From Lachnospiraceae bacterium (GTDB taxonomy: Bacteria; Bacillota; Clostridia; Lachnospirales; Lachnospiraceae), in contig JABUSY010000023.1 of the NCBI GenBank assembly GCA_021442455.1, positions 1-50,916 of the forward strand: 50,916 nucleotides of DNA, written 5' to 3'. Under the pieces are notes generated by a model. The model worked only from the letters and a program-made list of their open reading frames with translations. It was not told the DNA's origin and did not search any database. Shown here piece after piece: positions 10,077-17,936 of the stretch. The translations under genes and the position numbers were made by a program. The stretch's first letter is position 1; every line of letters begins with the position of its first letter.

Positions 10077-11501
10077 CTATTTATTGTCCGCATTCTCGCA
10101 GTAATATGTATTTCCTTCTGTTATTTGTATATGCATGACATGTCTCGTATTATTGTCTATTTTGCAGTTTTCACTAATGCGGTATCCAACCACCCAGAAA
10201 ATTTCCGTTCCGGAAGCTAAAAGCGGTATGTAATCCCTTTCATCCCTTGGAATTTTCTGATTGATCATATAATCTTTTAACTTCTTTCTTCTTCCATTTT
10301 GATCAATTACAAGAAAATCTCCTTGTTGTCTAGTTCGAATAAGCAAATCGTTTTTTATTTTATTATAATCCAACCATTTCGTATACGCCTTTTTCGGAAT
10401 TATTGCATCGTTTCTCTCATAAATTCCACAAACGACTTCATATTTCCCAAAGAAAAATCTCGCACTACTTCCAACAGGTACTAGGCTCTCCGACAACGAA
10501 ATTGGCTCCAGATTCTGTGATCCTACTCCTTCATCTGCCTTCAAGCAGACTCCATGGTAATCCCTAATCCCCGTAATTCCATAAGGTAAACAGATTCTTT
10601 TCCCCGTCTGCATGCTCATCAGCTCTCTGACCATAGACACATGGCTACGAGTAAAATCTTTCCTAGAACCTGCCAACCTTTTCAGGCATTCTAATACTAT
10701 ATAGCCCTGAAGAATTTCAGGTTCCATGAAAAATTTCTCCAGAATTATCAAGCAATTCTCCCGATCCAGAACAAGCTCCTTCATCCGCTTCAGAGCCTCT
10801 TCCTGTAGAAAACGCCCAGCTGCTTCAAGATCTCCCGCTGCCTCTGCCATATGTCGAACTGCCTGCTTATTGACACGCCCTTCTAGATAAAATATCACTC
10901 GATGTCTGATACCATTCCGCGTATAAGTATGATCCATGTTGGTACTATCTGTCCTCCAAACAATCCCTCTGTTGTTTAGATCATGCTCTATTTCTTCCCG
11001 GCTTATACAAAGCAGCGGTCGGATAATCGCTCCGTTGACAGGACGGATCGCTGCCATCCCCGGAAGGGATGTTCCTCTAGAAAGATGGAAAAGTAAAGTC
11101 TCCGCTACATCCTTTTGATGATGAGCCAAGGCGATCTTCGTGGCACCATGTCGCTCCAAACATTCTTGATATGCCTGCCAACGCATCATCCGCCAGGCCT
11201 CCTCCAGCCCCATATGATTTTCCGTCGTTAGCTTCCCAACCAGACGATCATAAACGAAGAGCGGTACTCCCCGCTCTTTACAAAGTTGTTCCACAAACAC
11301 CTGATCTCCAGCACTCTCATCTCCTCGGAACCCATGATTCACATGTACCGCCTGCAGCTTGAGAAACAGTTCCTCTACCAGCTCCTGGAGAAGCAAGAGC
11401 AAATACACAGAATCGGCACCTCCGGAAAGGCCTATACAAACTACATCTCCCGGCAGCATCATCTGATATCGATTGATATACTCCAGAATTTTTTTCTTCA
11501 T
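10077..11501 (-). CDS. tilS: tRNA(Ile)-lysidine synthase TilS
   Basis: A 474-residue cytosolic ATP-dependent ligase that attaches lysine to C34 of the CAU-anticodon isoleucine tRNA, so that it reads AUA. The PP-loop SGGADS is at residues 26-31, followed by VNHGFRG and the ALAHHQKD region of the N-type ATPase domain. The C-terminal TilS domain is complete (RQQGDFL ... RRKKLKDYM ... IPRDERD). Length is normal. AGGAG lies 8 bases before ATG 11501. The start overlaps the stop of the spoIIE relic as TAATG, an old translational coupling that outlived its partner. The gene is flanked by dead spoIIE upstream and dead hpt/ftsH downstream, which underlines that it is under selection. Confidence 0.97.
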   Translation of the reverse strand: MKKKILEYINRYQMMLPGDVVCIGLSGGADSVYLLLLLQELVEELFLKLQAVHVNHGFRGDESAGDQVFVEQLCKERGVPLFVYDRLVGKLTTENHMGLEEAWRMMRWQAYQECLERHGATKIALAHHQKDVAETLLFHLSRGTSLPGMAAIRPVNGAIIRPLLCISREEIEHDLNNRGIVWRTDSTNMDHTYTRNGIRHRVIFYLEGRVNKQAVRHMAEAAGDLEAAGRFLQEEALKRMKELVLDRENCLIILEKFFMEPEILQGYIVLECLKRLAGSRKDFTRSHVSMVRELMSMQTGKRICLPYGITGIRDYHGVCLKADEGVGSQNLEPISLSESLVPVGSSARFFFGKYEVVCGIYERNDAIIPKKAYTKWLDYNKIKNDLLIRTRQQGDFLVIDQNGRRKKLKDYMINQKIPRDERDYIPLLASGTEIFWVVGYRISENCKIDNNTRHVMHIQITEGNTYYCENADNK

Positions 11502-12689
11502 TATACAAACTCCTGACTTTTAGCTCCTACGATTTTCCGCACGCCTGCCACAAGTACCGCTATATCATCTCTTCAAACGAATACTCACAGTAGCTCAGCA
11601 TTCCTTTCCAGTATGACTTGTATCCAAATTTTCTGAGCAATGTGCTGTTGACATCCAGCAATATTTCCTTCATGCTCTTCTTCCTCCTACTTCAACAACA
11701 CATCCAGTACTTCATCAATAATCATTACCAGATCATCTCTATCATATAGCTTTCTAACAAAGGTACGCAATTCAAGTACTGTACTAAAACCCTCCAGCAA
11801 ACTAATAAAGCTGATCATATCAATATATTTAATTTTTCTGGATAAAAATTGTGAAAGCTTCAACTTTCAGGAAGCTGTAAATGCTGCTATGAAAATTCAA
11901 CAAATTTTAGAGTATAAATATTTCCAGCAATTCCTCAACCTCCTTGCTCTCACAACTGTCTACCAGACCAAGGACTCATACCATTTAAAAGACACATTAT
12001 CAGCTGCCTATCCTAAGTGCAACAAATACAGCTATCTCATAAAACTTTAGTTAGCTTTAGCTGTAATTGTACAATACTCGGTAATTTCTATCCTCCGTAA
12101 AGAATACCGAAATATACCTCTTTGGAAATGATTAACCAAATATCACACTTTCTAGTTTACTCCTAATGACTGTGATACTACAAATATCTTCTGTAACTAT
12201 CTACTATAATATACAAAACCTCTCTCAGCTACTTTTCAACTACTAACCAATTCTCAAGCAGCCGATTATTCCACAAAAATAAAAATTCTGTCTGATCCTA
12301 AACATACTGAAATTTTTGACCCGTTAATACAACATTCTCTTCAATCTCTGAATTCTAAAGCGATCTGATTCTTCTTTCTCGATCTTCAACTCATTCAAAA
12401 ATTCATATTTCTATTGATATACCAGGTGACAGCAAAAAAACTCTAATAGGTCTCTGCGTTCGAATATTTAAAACAGATGTTCTTTTTCATTTTATTACTT
12501 CCACTTCCGGAGCTGTCAAGCATTTTTTCTGTGAATAGTGTTCATAATCAAATAATCTTCCCCATCTCCTGTATTACTAAGACACCTATAATCTCAGACA
12601 TAACTATCTACATCTAATTCTACTTTTTGCTCAATCCAACTTCTACCAAATATTCTTTTAGGACATCACTAAGAATCATCGAACAAATA
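11501..12689 (-). pseudogene. spoIIE: spoIIE relic (sporulation PP2C phosphatase)
   Basis: Between divIC and tilS, where Clostridia carry spoIIE (normally about 2.4 kb), only 1.19 kb remains. The last 23 codons (11569-11501, including a TAA) still read DDIAVLVAGV plus a short tail. This is the end of a PP2C-type domain, where SpoIIE has DDMTVLVxGIW with the metal-binding Asp pair. The stop overlaps the tilS start. Upstream of this the frame is broken and I cannot recognise the membrane part. Intact SpoIIE dephosphorylates the anti-anti-sigma factor SpoIIAA and is specific to sporulation, so its decay implies an asporogenous organism. Confidence 0.72.
11560..11673 (-). CDS. Possible 37-residue ORF inside the spoIIE relic
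   Basis: ATG 11673 is preceded by AGGAGG with a 9-base gap and opens 37 codons (starting MKEILLDVNS, ending YSFEEMI) up to TAG. It lies in a different frame from the recognisable SpoIIE end and overlaps its first bases. I know no family for it. A chance ribosome site in decaying DNA is the likelier explanation; it is listed because the translation signal is strong. Confidence 0.2.
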   Translation of the reverse strand: MKEILLDVNSTLLRKFGYKSYWKGMLSYCEYSFEEMI

Positions 12690-13010
12690 TTAATCTGATT
12701 CCTTAAATATGATCTCATTGTCTTTAACAAGACCCAGCTTACCCTTCGCTACTTTCTTCAGATATGCGTCGCTCTTCATATATTTTTGCATCTCGCTGAT
12801 ATTTTCAGTTCTCTGCTTTTCATTCTTTATCTGCTGCTTCAATTCATCAGTCAATTGTTCTCTGAACGACAGTGTAGCATTTAATTTCTGCCCCTGCACC
12901 AGCAAAATCAACATGAGTACACATACAACAAAAATAATCTCTATCATTGTCGCTTTATTTTGATATACTTTCATTGTTTTACAACTATTTTTGCTTTTCC
13001 CTTTTGCCAT
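12690..13010 (-). CDS. divIC: DivIC/FtsL-type septum protein
   Basis: A 106-residue bitopic membrane protein of the FtsL/DivIC (septum formation initiator) family, which joins FtsB/FtsL-like partners at the division site. A basic N-terminus is followed by one transmembrane helix (about residues 23-42, IEIIFVVCVLMLILLV), then a coiled coil and the family's closing motif KVAKGKLGLVKDNEIIFK. ATG 13010 is preceded by GGAGGG at 5 bases. An in-frame ATG 18 bases upstream would place that site inside the gene and is rejected. It sits between relics of the sporulation genes yabQ and spoIIE; selection has kept the division gene and dropped both neighbours. Confidence 0.93.
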   Translation of the reverse strand: MAKGKSKNSCKTMKVYQNKATMIEIIFVVCVLMLILLVQGQKLNATLSFREQLTDELKQQIKNEKQRTENISEMQKYMKSDAYLKKVAKGKLGLVKDNEIIFKESD

Positions 13011-13239
13011 ATTTCCCTCCGAAAACACATTTTTTGTTTCTAAATTTCTGGAATCAATGATATCTGCTTCCTTTTTTGTTTTGTTTTTAACATTGTTTAC
13101 ATATCCATCTTATCTTATGATATTTCTAATATTTTTACACTTATTCAGCACTCATACATCGCATTGGATTAAAAAAATACTGATGCTTTCAGAAGATATA
13201 CATACTTTCAAGCAAAAATTTTCAATGTTTTCCTCATAA

Positions 13240-13350
13240 AATTTACTAAAACACAAAAACAATAAATAAAATTCTCTGCGGTCGTTAATATTTCCCCATA
13301 CCATAAAGCTTGACAGAATATTATCAGAATATCATATCATAGAAAAACAG
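13240..13350 (-). pseudogene. yabQ: Probable yabQ relic (sporulation membrane protein)
   Basis: On the minus strand between rqcP and divIC, short pieces resemble YabQ: FLYDM (about 13325-13345), where YabQ has LLYDxxR after its first helix, and AENFIYCFCVL (about 13249-13281), where YabQ has a conserved xExFxYWxxC stretch. The order is correct, but the pieces are short and frame-shifted. No YabP sequence is visible, and the 575-bp gap is too small for rqcP, yabP and yabQ together, so a deletion has also occurred. Confidence 0.4.
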
Positions 13351-13429
13351 TAATCTTACTCCATAGTGATATAACCAATAGTAGCAATTTCCTGATCATA
13401 TATTTCTTTTTCATTTCATATTGAATAAG

Positions 13430-13573
13430 ATCTTCAATATATCGCTTGCTTTCGCCTAGGCCAACGCCTTAGTCGGCTTAGTATTTAATGAGCACTCTTC
13501 TTTCATTTAACACACACTTTCTTGATTACGCTTCGGCACTTGATCAACTGAGACCATTTACAAATTATTTATC
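13430..13573 (-). pseudogene. rqcP: rqcP/yabO relic (S4-domain ribosome quality-control protein)
   Basis: Just after hup the minus strand carries an eroded S4 domain. DNA reading roughly GLS-LIKCRSV appears where RqcP has VSRLIKRRTVA. In another frame RVLIN-KPTKA-AQ-KASDIL appears where it has GRVLVNGKxAKASxxVKxGDxIEI. Several in-frame stops and indels interrupt it. RqcP (YabO) binds 50S subunits and helps RqcH in C-terminal tailing of stalled nascent chains. hup-rqcP is a standard clostridial neighbourhood, which supports the assignment. Confidence 0.65.
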
Positions 13574-13585
13574 AAACTCTATACA

Positions 13586-13858
13586 TTAGTTCATCATATC
13601 CTTTAACGCTTTTCCAGCTTTAAACTTTGGAGTTTTGGATGCTTTGATCTGCATATAAGCTCCAGTCTTGGGATTTCTTCCCTGTCTTGCAGCTCTCTCG
13701 GATATCTCGAAAGTACCGAATCCTACGAGCTGTACTTTTCTTCCCTTCTGCAATTCTACAGAAACAACATTAACGAAAGCTTTCAAAGCTGCTTCGGTAT
13801 CTTTCTTAGATAACTGAGTTTGCTCAGCTATGGCTGCTACTAATTCTGTTTTATTCAT
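13586..13858 (-). CDS. hup: HU-family nucleoid DNA-binding protein
   Basis: A 90-residue HU protein, normal length. The N-terminus (MNKTELVAAIA) is the dimerisation helix pair. The beta-arm carries GFGTFEISERAARQGRNP, matching the family signature GFGxFxxxxRxxRxGRNP, and the C-terminus has TPKFKAGKALKD. It bends and compacts DNA as a dimer. AGGAGG lies upstream of ATG with 9 bases between. It has its own consensus promoter in the 5' region. It is the head of what was the rqcP-yabP-yabQ-divIC-spoIIE-tilS run. Confidence 0.97.
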   Translation of the reverse strand: MNKTELVAAIAEQTQLSKKDTEAALKAFVNVVSVELQKGRKVQLVGFGTFEISERAARQGRNPKTGAYMQIKASKTPKFKAGKALKDMMN

Positions 13859-13955
13859 GAATAAATTTCCTCCTGTATCATTCTTAAAACTAAATTAAGA
13901 TCAAACACCCACTTTTTTATGGAAATGAGTGAATGCTATCATAACTCTACAAATA

Positions 13956-13985
13956 TTTATATACTCAGGATACCCCATTTGTCAA
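13956..13985 (-). promoter_or_regulatory. Promoter of hup
   Basis: Perfect TTGACA (13985-13980), followed after 16 bases by TATATA (13963-13958) or after 18 bases by TATAAA (13961-13956). This gives a leader of roughly 90 bases to the hup start. Confidence 0.78.
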
Positions 13986-14285
13986 GATTATTCCAATGTT
14001 TCATACATTTTTAAGAACTTGCTAAGGGCTTTTATCGCCACGTATATATTTCCCATAGACCCAAAATTTCAAATCTGCAGTAGAGCCTCTCCTGTTTGCT
14101 TTCAACTTTTCCTCTTTCAGCATTTATTTCTAGCTATTTAACACCGTCTGGAAAGCTGTCCTTCTCATTCTAAAACACTTCCATAAATTATTGGGACAGC
14201 TTTTTCAGGATTTTGTAAGTCCGTATCAAAGACGAAGGGCTACACGAGATCACTGCGATTTCTTTCTCAGACGCTAAATTCCCTC

Positions 14286-14637
14286 TTATTTTTTCTTCAC
14301 TTTTCCCAGTTCTGGAACACCTGCTGCTTCTGTATTCATCTTCCATTTGATGGTGTCCACCATGTTATTCAATTTGAACAGTCCAACTACATCAGCAATT
14401 TGTCTGCGAAGGCATACTGCTATCATCAACATTTCCCCAACTTCTCACAGAGATTCTCTGACTTACCTATCTCTTCCAGAATCAGGATACCATCCGCCAC
14501 ACTTTATAGGCTTTCTTCCATCATGATTTTTTTTCAACGTTGCATGACTTCTACTCCCGCTCCTAATGACAGTCCTCTGAAGCGCACAGCTGCTCTACGA
14601 TCCTTTAAAAATCTTCATACATAATTTTTTTATTCAT
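14286..14637 (-). pseudogene. mazG: mazG relic (nucleoside triphosphate pyrophosphohydrolase)
   Basis: Decayed MazG reading frame on the minus strand, starting at an ATG four bases after the pgm stop codon. The first codons read MNKKIMYEDF, a stop, then RIVEQLCASEDC. The next bases are a one-base-shifted version of PWDREQ-HATLKK-MMEEAY, the conserved start of the MazG fold. Further on ENLCEKLGE appears where MazG has the catalytic EELGD, then GLFKLNNMVDTIKWKM, which matches the next MazG segment. Several stops and indels kill it. MazG hydrolyses non-canonical or excess NTPs. In Clostridia mazG immediately precedes hup, as here. The remaining 300 bases towards the hup promoter hold nothing I recognise. 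Confidence 0.78.
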
Positions 14638-14640
14638 AGT

Positions 14641-16374
14641 TCACATTATTTTCTGAATCATATCCAGAACCTCTCTACCCATCTTCTCAGATTTCTCATC
14701 AGCATCAACCAAAGAAGTGCCTTTAATTCCATAGTAAAATTTAATTTTCGCTTCTGTACCTGAAGGTCGAATACAAAGCCATGCATCATCCTCCAAGTCA
14801 TAATACAGGACATTGGAGCTGGGGAGTCCCGTGGTTTCTGTCTCTCCGGTGACCAAATTCACTTTTTTATCCTCTTTATAATCTCTAACAACCTTTACCC
14901 AGTAGGAACCGATTTGTTTTGGTGGATCCTTTCTCAGGGTATTCATGATCTTCTGGATCTTGGCCAAACCTTCAATATCTTTCAGCATAATGGATTGGCT
15001 GTTATCTTTGTAATAACCGTATTTCTTATACAGCGCCAGCATAGCATCCCAAAGTGTCATATTCTTCGTCTTGTAATATACAGCAGCTTCACAAATCGCC
15101 ATCGCAGCTACGATGGCATCCTTATCACGTGCATGGGTGCCGATTAGGCAACCATAGCTTTCTTCAAATCCGAAGAGATACGTTCCACTGCCAGTGGCCT
15201 CACAATTCCAGATTTCCTGCCCGATATACTTAAATCCGGTCAACACCTCAATAAATTTCACTCCATAAGATCTTGCGATCACGCCTGCCATATTTGTTGA
15301 AACAATTGTAGAGATCATGACTCCATCCTCCGGAAGTCCCATTCGATCTTTTCTCTGTCCGATTTCATAATCTGCTAGCAAGCAGCCGGACATGTTTCCT
15401 GTCATCGTATGATATTCGCCTGTACTGGAATCCTTCACCCGTATGCCCAAGCGATCCGCATCAGGATCGGTACCCAGCACTATATCCGCATTCACTTCCT
15501 TGGCCAGCCTCAGTCCTAATGTAAATGTTTCTTCTGCCTCAGGATTTGGACAACTCACAGTTGGGAATTCTCCATCGGGAAGTTCTTGCTCCTTCACGAT
15601 ATATACGTTTTCAAATCCTAACTCTTTCAGCACACGGCGAACAAGAATATTGCCACTTCCATGGAGAGGCGTGTAAACGATTTTCAGTTCTTTTCCAATC
15701 TCCCGAATGCAATCAATGTGTAAGACTTGCTTCTTCAGTTCCTCAATATATGCATCGTCCATCTCCTCTCCAATCACCTGATACATTCCCTCATGTTTTG
15801 CCTTCTCACGGTCCATCGTTTTTATATCATTATAATCCATAATCTTCTGGACCTGATCCATAATTCTCGTATCATGCGGTGAGGTAATCTGCGCTCCATC
15901 TTCCCAATACACCTTATATCCATTATATTCCGGCAGGTTATGGCTAGCCGTAATATTGATGCCCGCAACACATCCAAGCTTCCGAAGAACAAAAGACAAC
16001 TCCGGCGTCGGCCGTAAAGACTCAAATATATACGCTTTGATGCCATTAGCCGCTAGGCAGAGGGCTGCTTCATCTGCAAATTCAGGAGACATCCGTCGGG
16101 AATCATAAGCAATCGCTACACCCTTCTTCTGCTCGTTGATATCCAGAATATAATTGGAAATCCCTTGCGTAATTTTCCGAACAGTATAAATATTCATTCG
16201 ATTAGTCCCCGCTCCAATAATGCCTCTAATCCCAGCTGTCCCGAACTCCAGCTCCTTATAAAATCTCTCTTTTATCTCGTGCTCGTCATCCGCAATGGCA
16301 TGCAGTTCCTTTTTGGTTTTCTCGTCAAAATAAGGATTAAGCAACCAGAATTCATAAATTTCCCTGTCATCCAT
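14641..16374 (-). CDS. pgcA: Phosphoglucomutase/phosphomannomutase family enzyme
   Basis: A 577-residue alpha-D-phosphohexomutase, usual length for the Bacillus PgcA type, interconverting glucose-1-phosphate and glucose-6-phosphate to supply UDP-glucose for the envelope. Visible sites: FGTAGIRG (44-51), phosphoserine loop TASHN (142-146), metal loop DPDADR (303-308), sugar-binding GFEESYG (402-408) and phosphate loop RPSGTEAK (536-543). Two prolines that are nearly invariant in the family are replaced: Leu147 after TASHN and Ala542 in the PSGTEPK loop. This may be drift under relaxed selection. GGAGGT lies 6 bases before ATG 16374. A TATAAT at 16423-16418 may be its -10 box, but no good -35 accompanies it. 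Dead mazG follows after four bases. Confidence 0.93.
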   Translation of the reverse strand: MDDREIYEFWLLNPYFDEKTKKELHAIADDEHEIKERFYKELEFGTAGIRGIIGAGTNRMNIYTVRKITQGISNYILDINEQKKGVAIAYDSRRMSPEFADEAALCLAANGIKAYIFESLRPTPELSFVLRKLGCVAGINITASHNLPEYNGYKVYWEDGAQITSPHDTRIMDQVQKIMDYNDIKTMDREKAKHEGMYQVIGEEMDDAYIEELKKQVLHIDCIREIGKELKIVYTPLHGSGNILVRRVLKELGFENVYIVKEQELPDGEFPTVSCPNPEAEETFTLGLRLAKEVNADIVLGTDPDADRLGIRVKDSSTGEYHTMTGNMSGCLLADYEIGQRKDRMGLPEDGVMISTIVSTNMAGVIARSYGVKFIEVLTGFKYIGQEIWNCEATGSGTYLFGFEESYGCLIGTHARDKDAIVAAMAICEAAVYYKTKNMTLWDAMLALYKKYGYYKDNSQSIMLKDIEGLAKIQKIMNTLRKDPPKQIGSYWVKVVRDYKEDKKVNLVTGETETTGLPSSNVLYYDLEDDAWLCIRPSGTEAKIKFYYGIKGTSLVDADEKSEKMGREVLDMIQKIM

Positions 16375-17767
16375 ATTGACACCTCCGTGGCGTTTGAGAT
16401 ACCTAATATCTATGCCTATTATATATCAAAATACCTCAAAAAATCGAAAAATTTGGTTTTGTTTTTTATATGATCGGAACAGTGAAAAAACGTTACCACC
16501 TCCATACCTCTCATGCCAATTCTTACAGCGACTTTTTTCAGTTCTAAAGTTTTCAGTTGACTCTTTCTCCGATCATATAAATTAGTTGATAGTTTGTTTT
16601 ATATGACTCATCTAATTCAATTTATCCTTCGTCCTGCAATTCACAGAAATATCGTTATCAGAAGTCTCATCCATTCTCGGTACAATTTTTCTTCGGTTAC
16701 TTGTTATAAACGCCGAATGAATATCCAATGCTGTCGTTCTACTGAGTATGTCGACACTTTCCGGTATTAGAAGGTATCAACCTTTGCAAATTTTTCATCT
16801 ATCACAACATAAACTGCCTTATACTCACCCCCCCCTCAAAAAAACAGAGAGAGTTTTATTTTTAGTTAGACTATGTTCTTCTAAGAATTTTTTATTTTTT
16901 CCTGTTAACATAAGCCCCATAATGCTTCAACCGCTATAAAAATGCTTTCAGCTAAAAAGCAAAATTCCCTATTTTCTTACTGATAACAGCGTCTTACAGC
17001 ACAACCGAGAGAAATATTACGAACGCTTCTCAGTAGCTCCTGTACAAGGGTATTCTGGGAGCTCCGAAAGAATATTTATTTGCTTTTTTTCAAAACAGCC
17101 TATTCCTATTATATCAAACGGAATCATCTTCTAAATAGATCTATCTTTTCCCACACATTCAGCTTTCATGTTAAAGATTACAAAACGATTGAATATCTCC
17201 AGCACTTTTATCAACAGGCAGGAACATTCCTGACATAACCGACTGATTTAATTACAGTCTTCCATATCAATATCGCACCATCAATCGATATGCTGTTCCA
17301 AAATTCACCGACTGCGCATTACTCTTTAAAAATGTTTTAAAAAAGCACACAACAATCGTAGTCACTAATCTAGTGACCGGCTTCCATACTAATCGGAACT
17401 CCGAAGAGTACGACAGCATCCCAAGTTACATCAAATGGTATCGAAAATATTTTGAACATGCTGACCAAAAGTGCCGAATCTGAAATCACCAAAGAAGTAA
17501 TGTTTTTTATTTTTCCTCATTTTCAATATAATCCTTTCAGGCTGTTCATAACCATTCTCCTTTTTTATACTCGTAAGACTTATATGTGTATAATAGCAGC
17601 TCTCTTGTTGCGATATATGCCATCCGCTTCCCTATGCCTCCATATTGCACCTTCAGCGTTTTCTATAATATCCGTAAAAATATTCTACCACTTTCGTACA
17701 TTTTTAATATTCTGGTCCGCATTCCATTATCCGCGCACACAAGGATTAATATTTCCTCCAGCATCAC
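16375..17767. other. 1.4-kb region without a recognisable gene
   Basis: It contains the inverted-repeat element at 16465-16581 and otherwise short open frames without ribosome sites. Decayed sequence downstream of cca is likely, but I could not identify it. Confidence 0.5.
16465..16581. repeat. 117-bp element closed by a perfect 14-bp inverted repeat
   Basis: Bases 16465-16478 are the exact reverse complement of 16568-16581; 89 bases lie between. The arms contain the palindromic core TGATCGGA/TCCGATCA. It lies about 90 bp upstream of the phosphoglucomutase start. It could be a structured RNA with a long closing stem or a remnant of a small inverted-repeat element. I see no target duplication. 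Confidence 0.75.
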
Positions 17768-17908
17768 TTACCCGGCTTTTGTGAACACCGATTTGTCAAC
17801 ATTAATCTGTGCCAGAATATCCTCATTAACCATATGCTCTGGTCGATGGCATTCTGCACCTATTCTATGATTTTTTAAGCCTTCAGTAAATGTTTTCCCT
17901 AAGTCCAT
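17768..17908 (-). CDS. 46-residue ORF after cca, probably a truncated gene
   Basis: ATG 17908 follows the cca stop by about 30 bases and has a perfect AGGAGG 10 bases upstream. It opens 46 codons (beginning MDLGKTFTEGLKNHRIG) and ends at TAA 17768. I recognise no family. The strong ribosome site and operon-like spacing suggest the 5' end of a former gene co-transcribed with cca and cut by an early stop. A genuine small protein is possible but less likely here. Confidence 0.35.
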   Translation of the reverse strand: MDLGKTFTEGLKNHRIGAECHRPEHMVNEDILAQINVDKSVFTKAG

Positions 17909-17936
17909 ATTTCGTTGACCTCCTATTTTTATCAAA

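Noticed and set aside
13011-13028. Upstream ATG for divIC
   Set aside because: The segment contains the GGAGGG ribosome site of the ATG at 13010.
17700-17767. CobT-like CADNG motif downstream of the small ORF after cca
   Set aside because: The match is five residues long and neighbouring CobT motifs are absent; judged chance.
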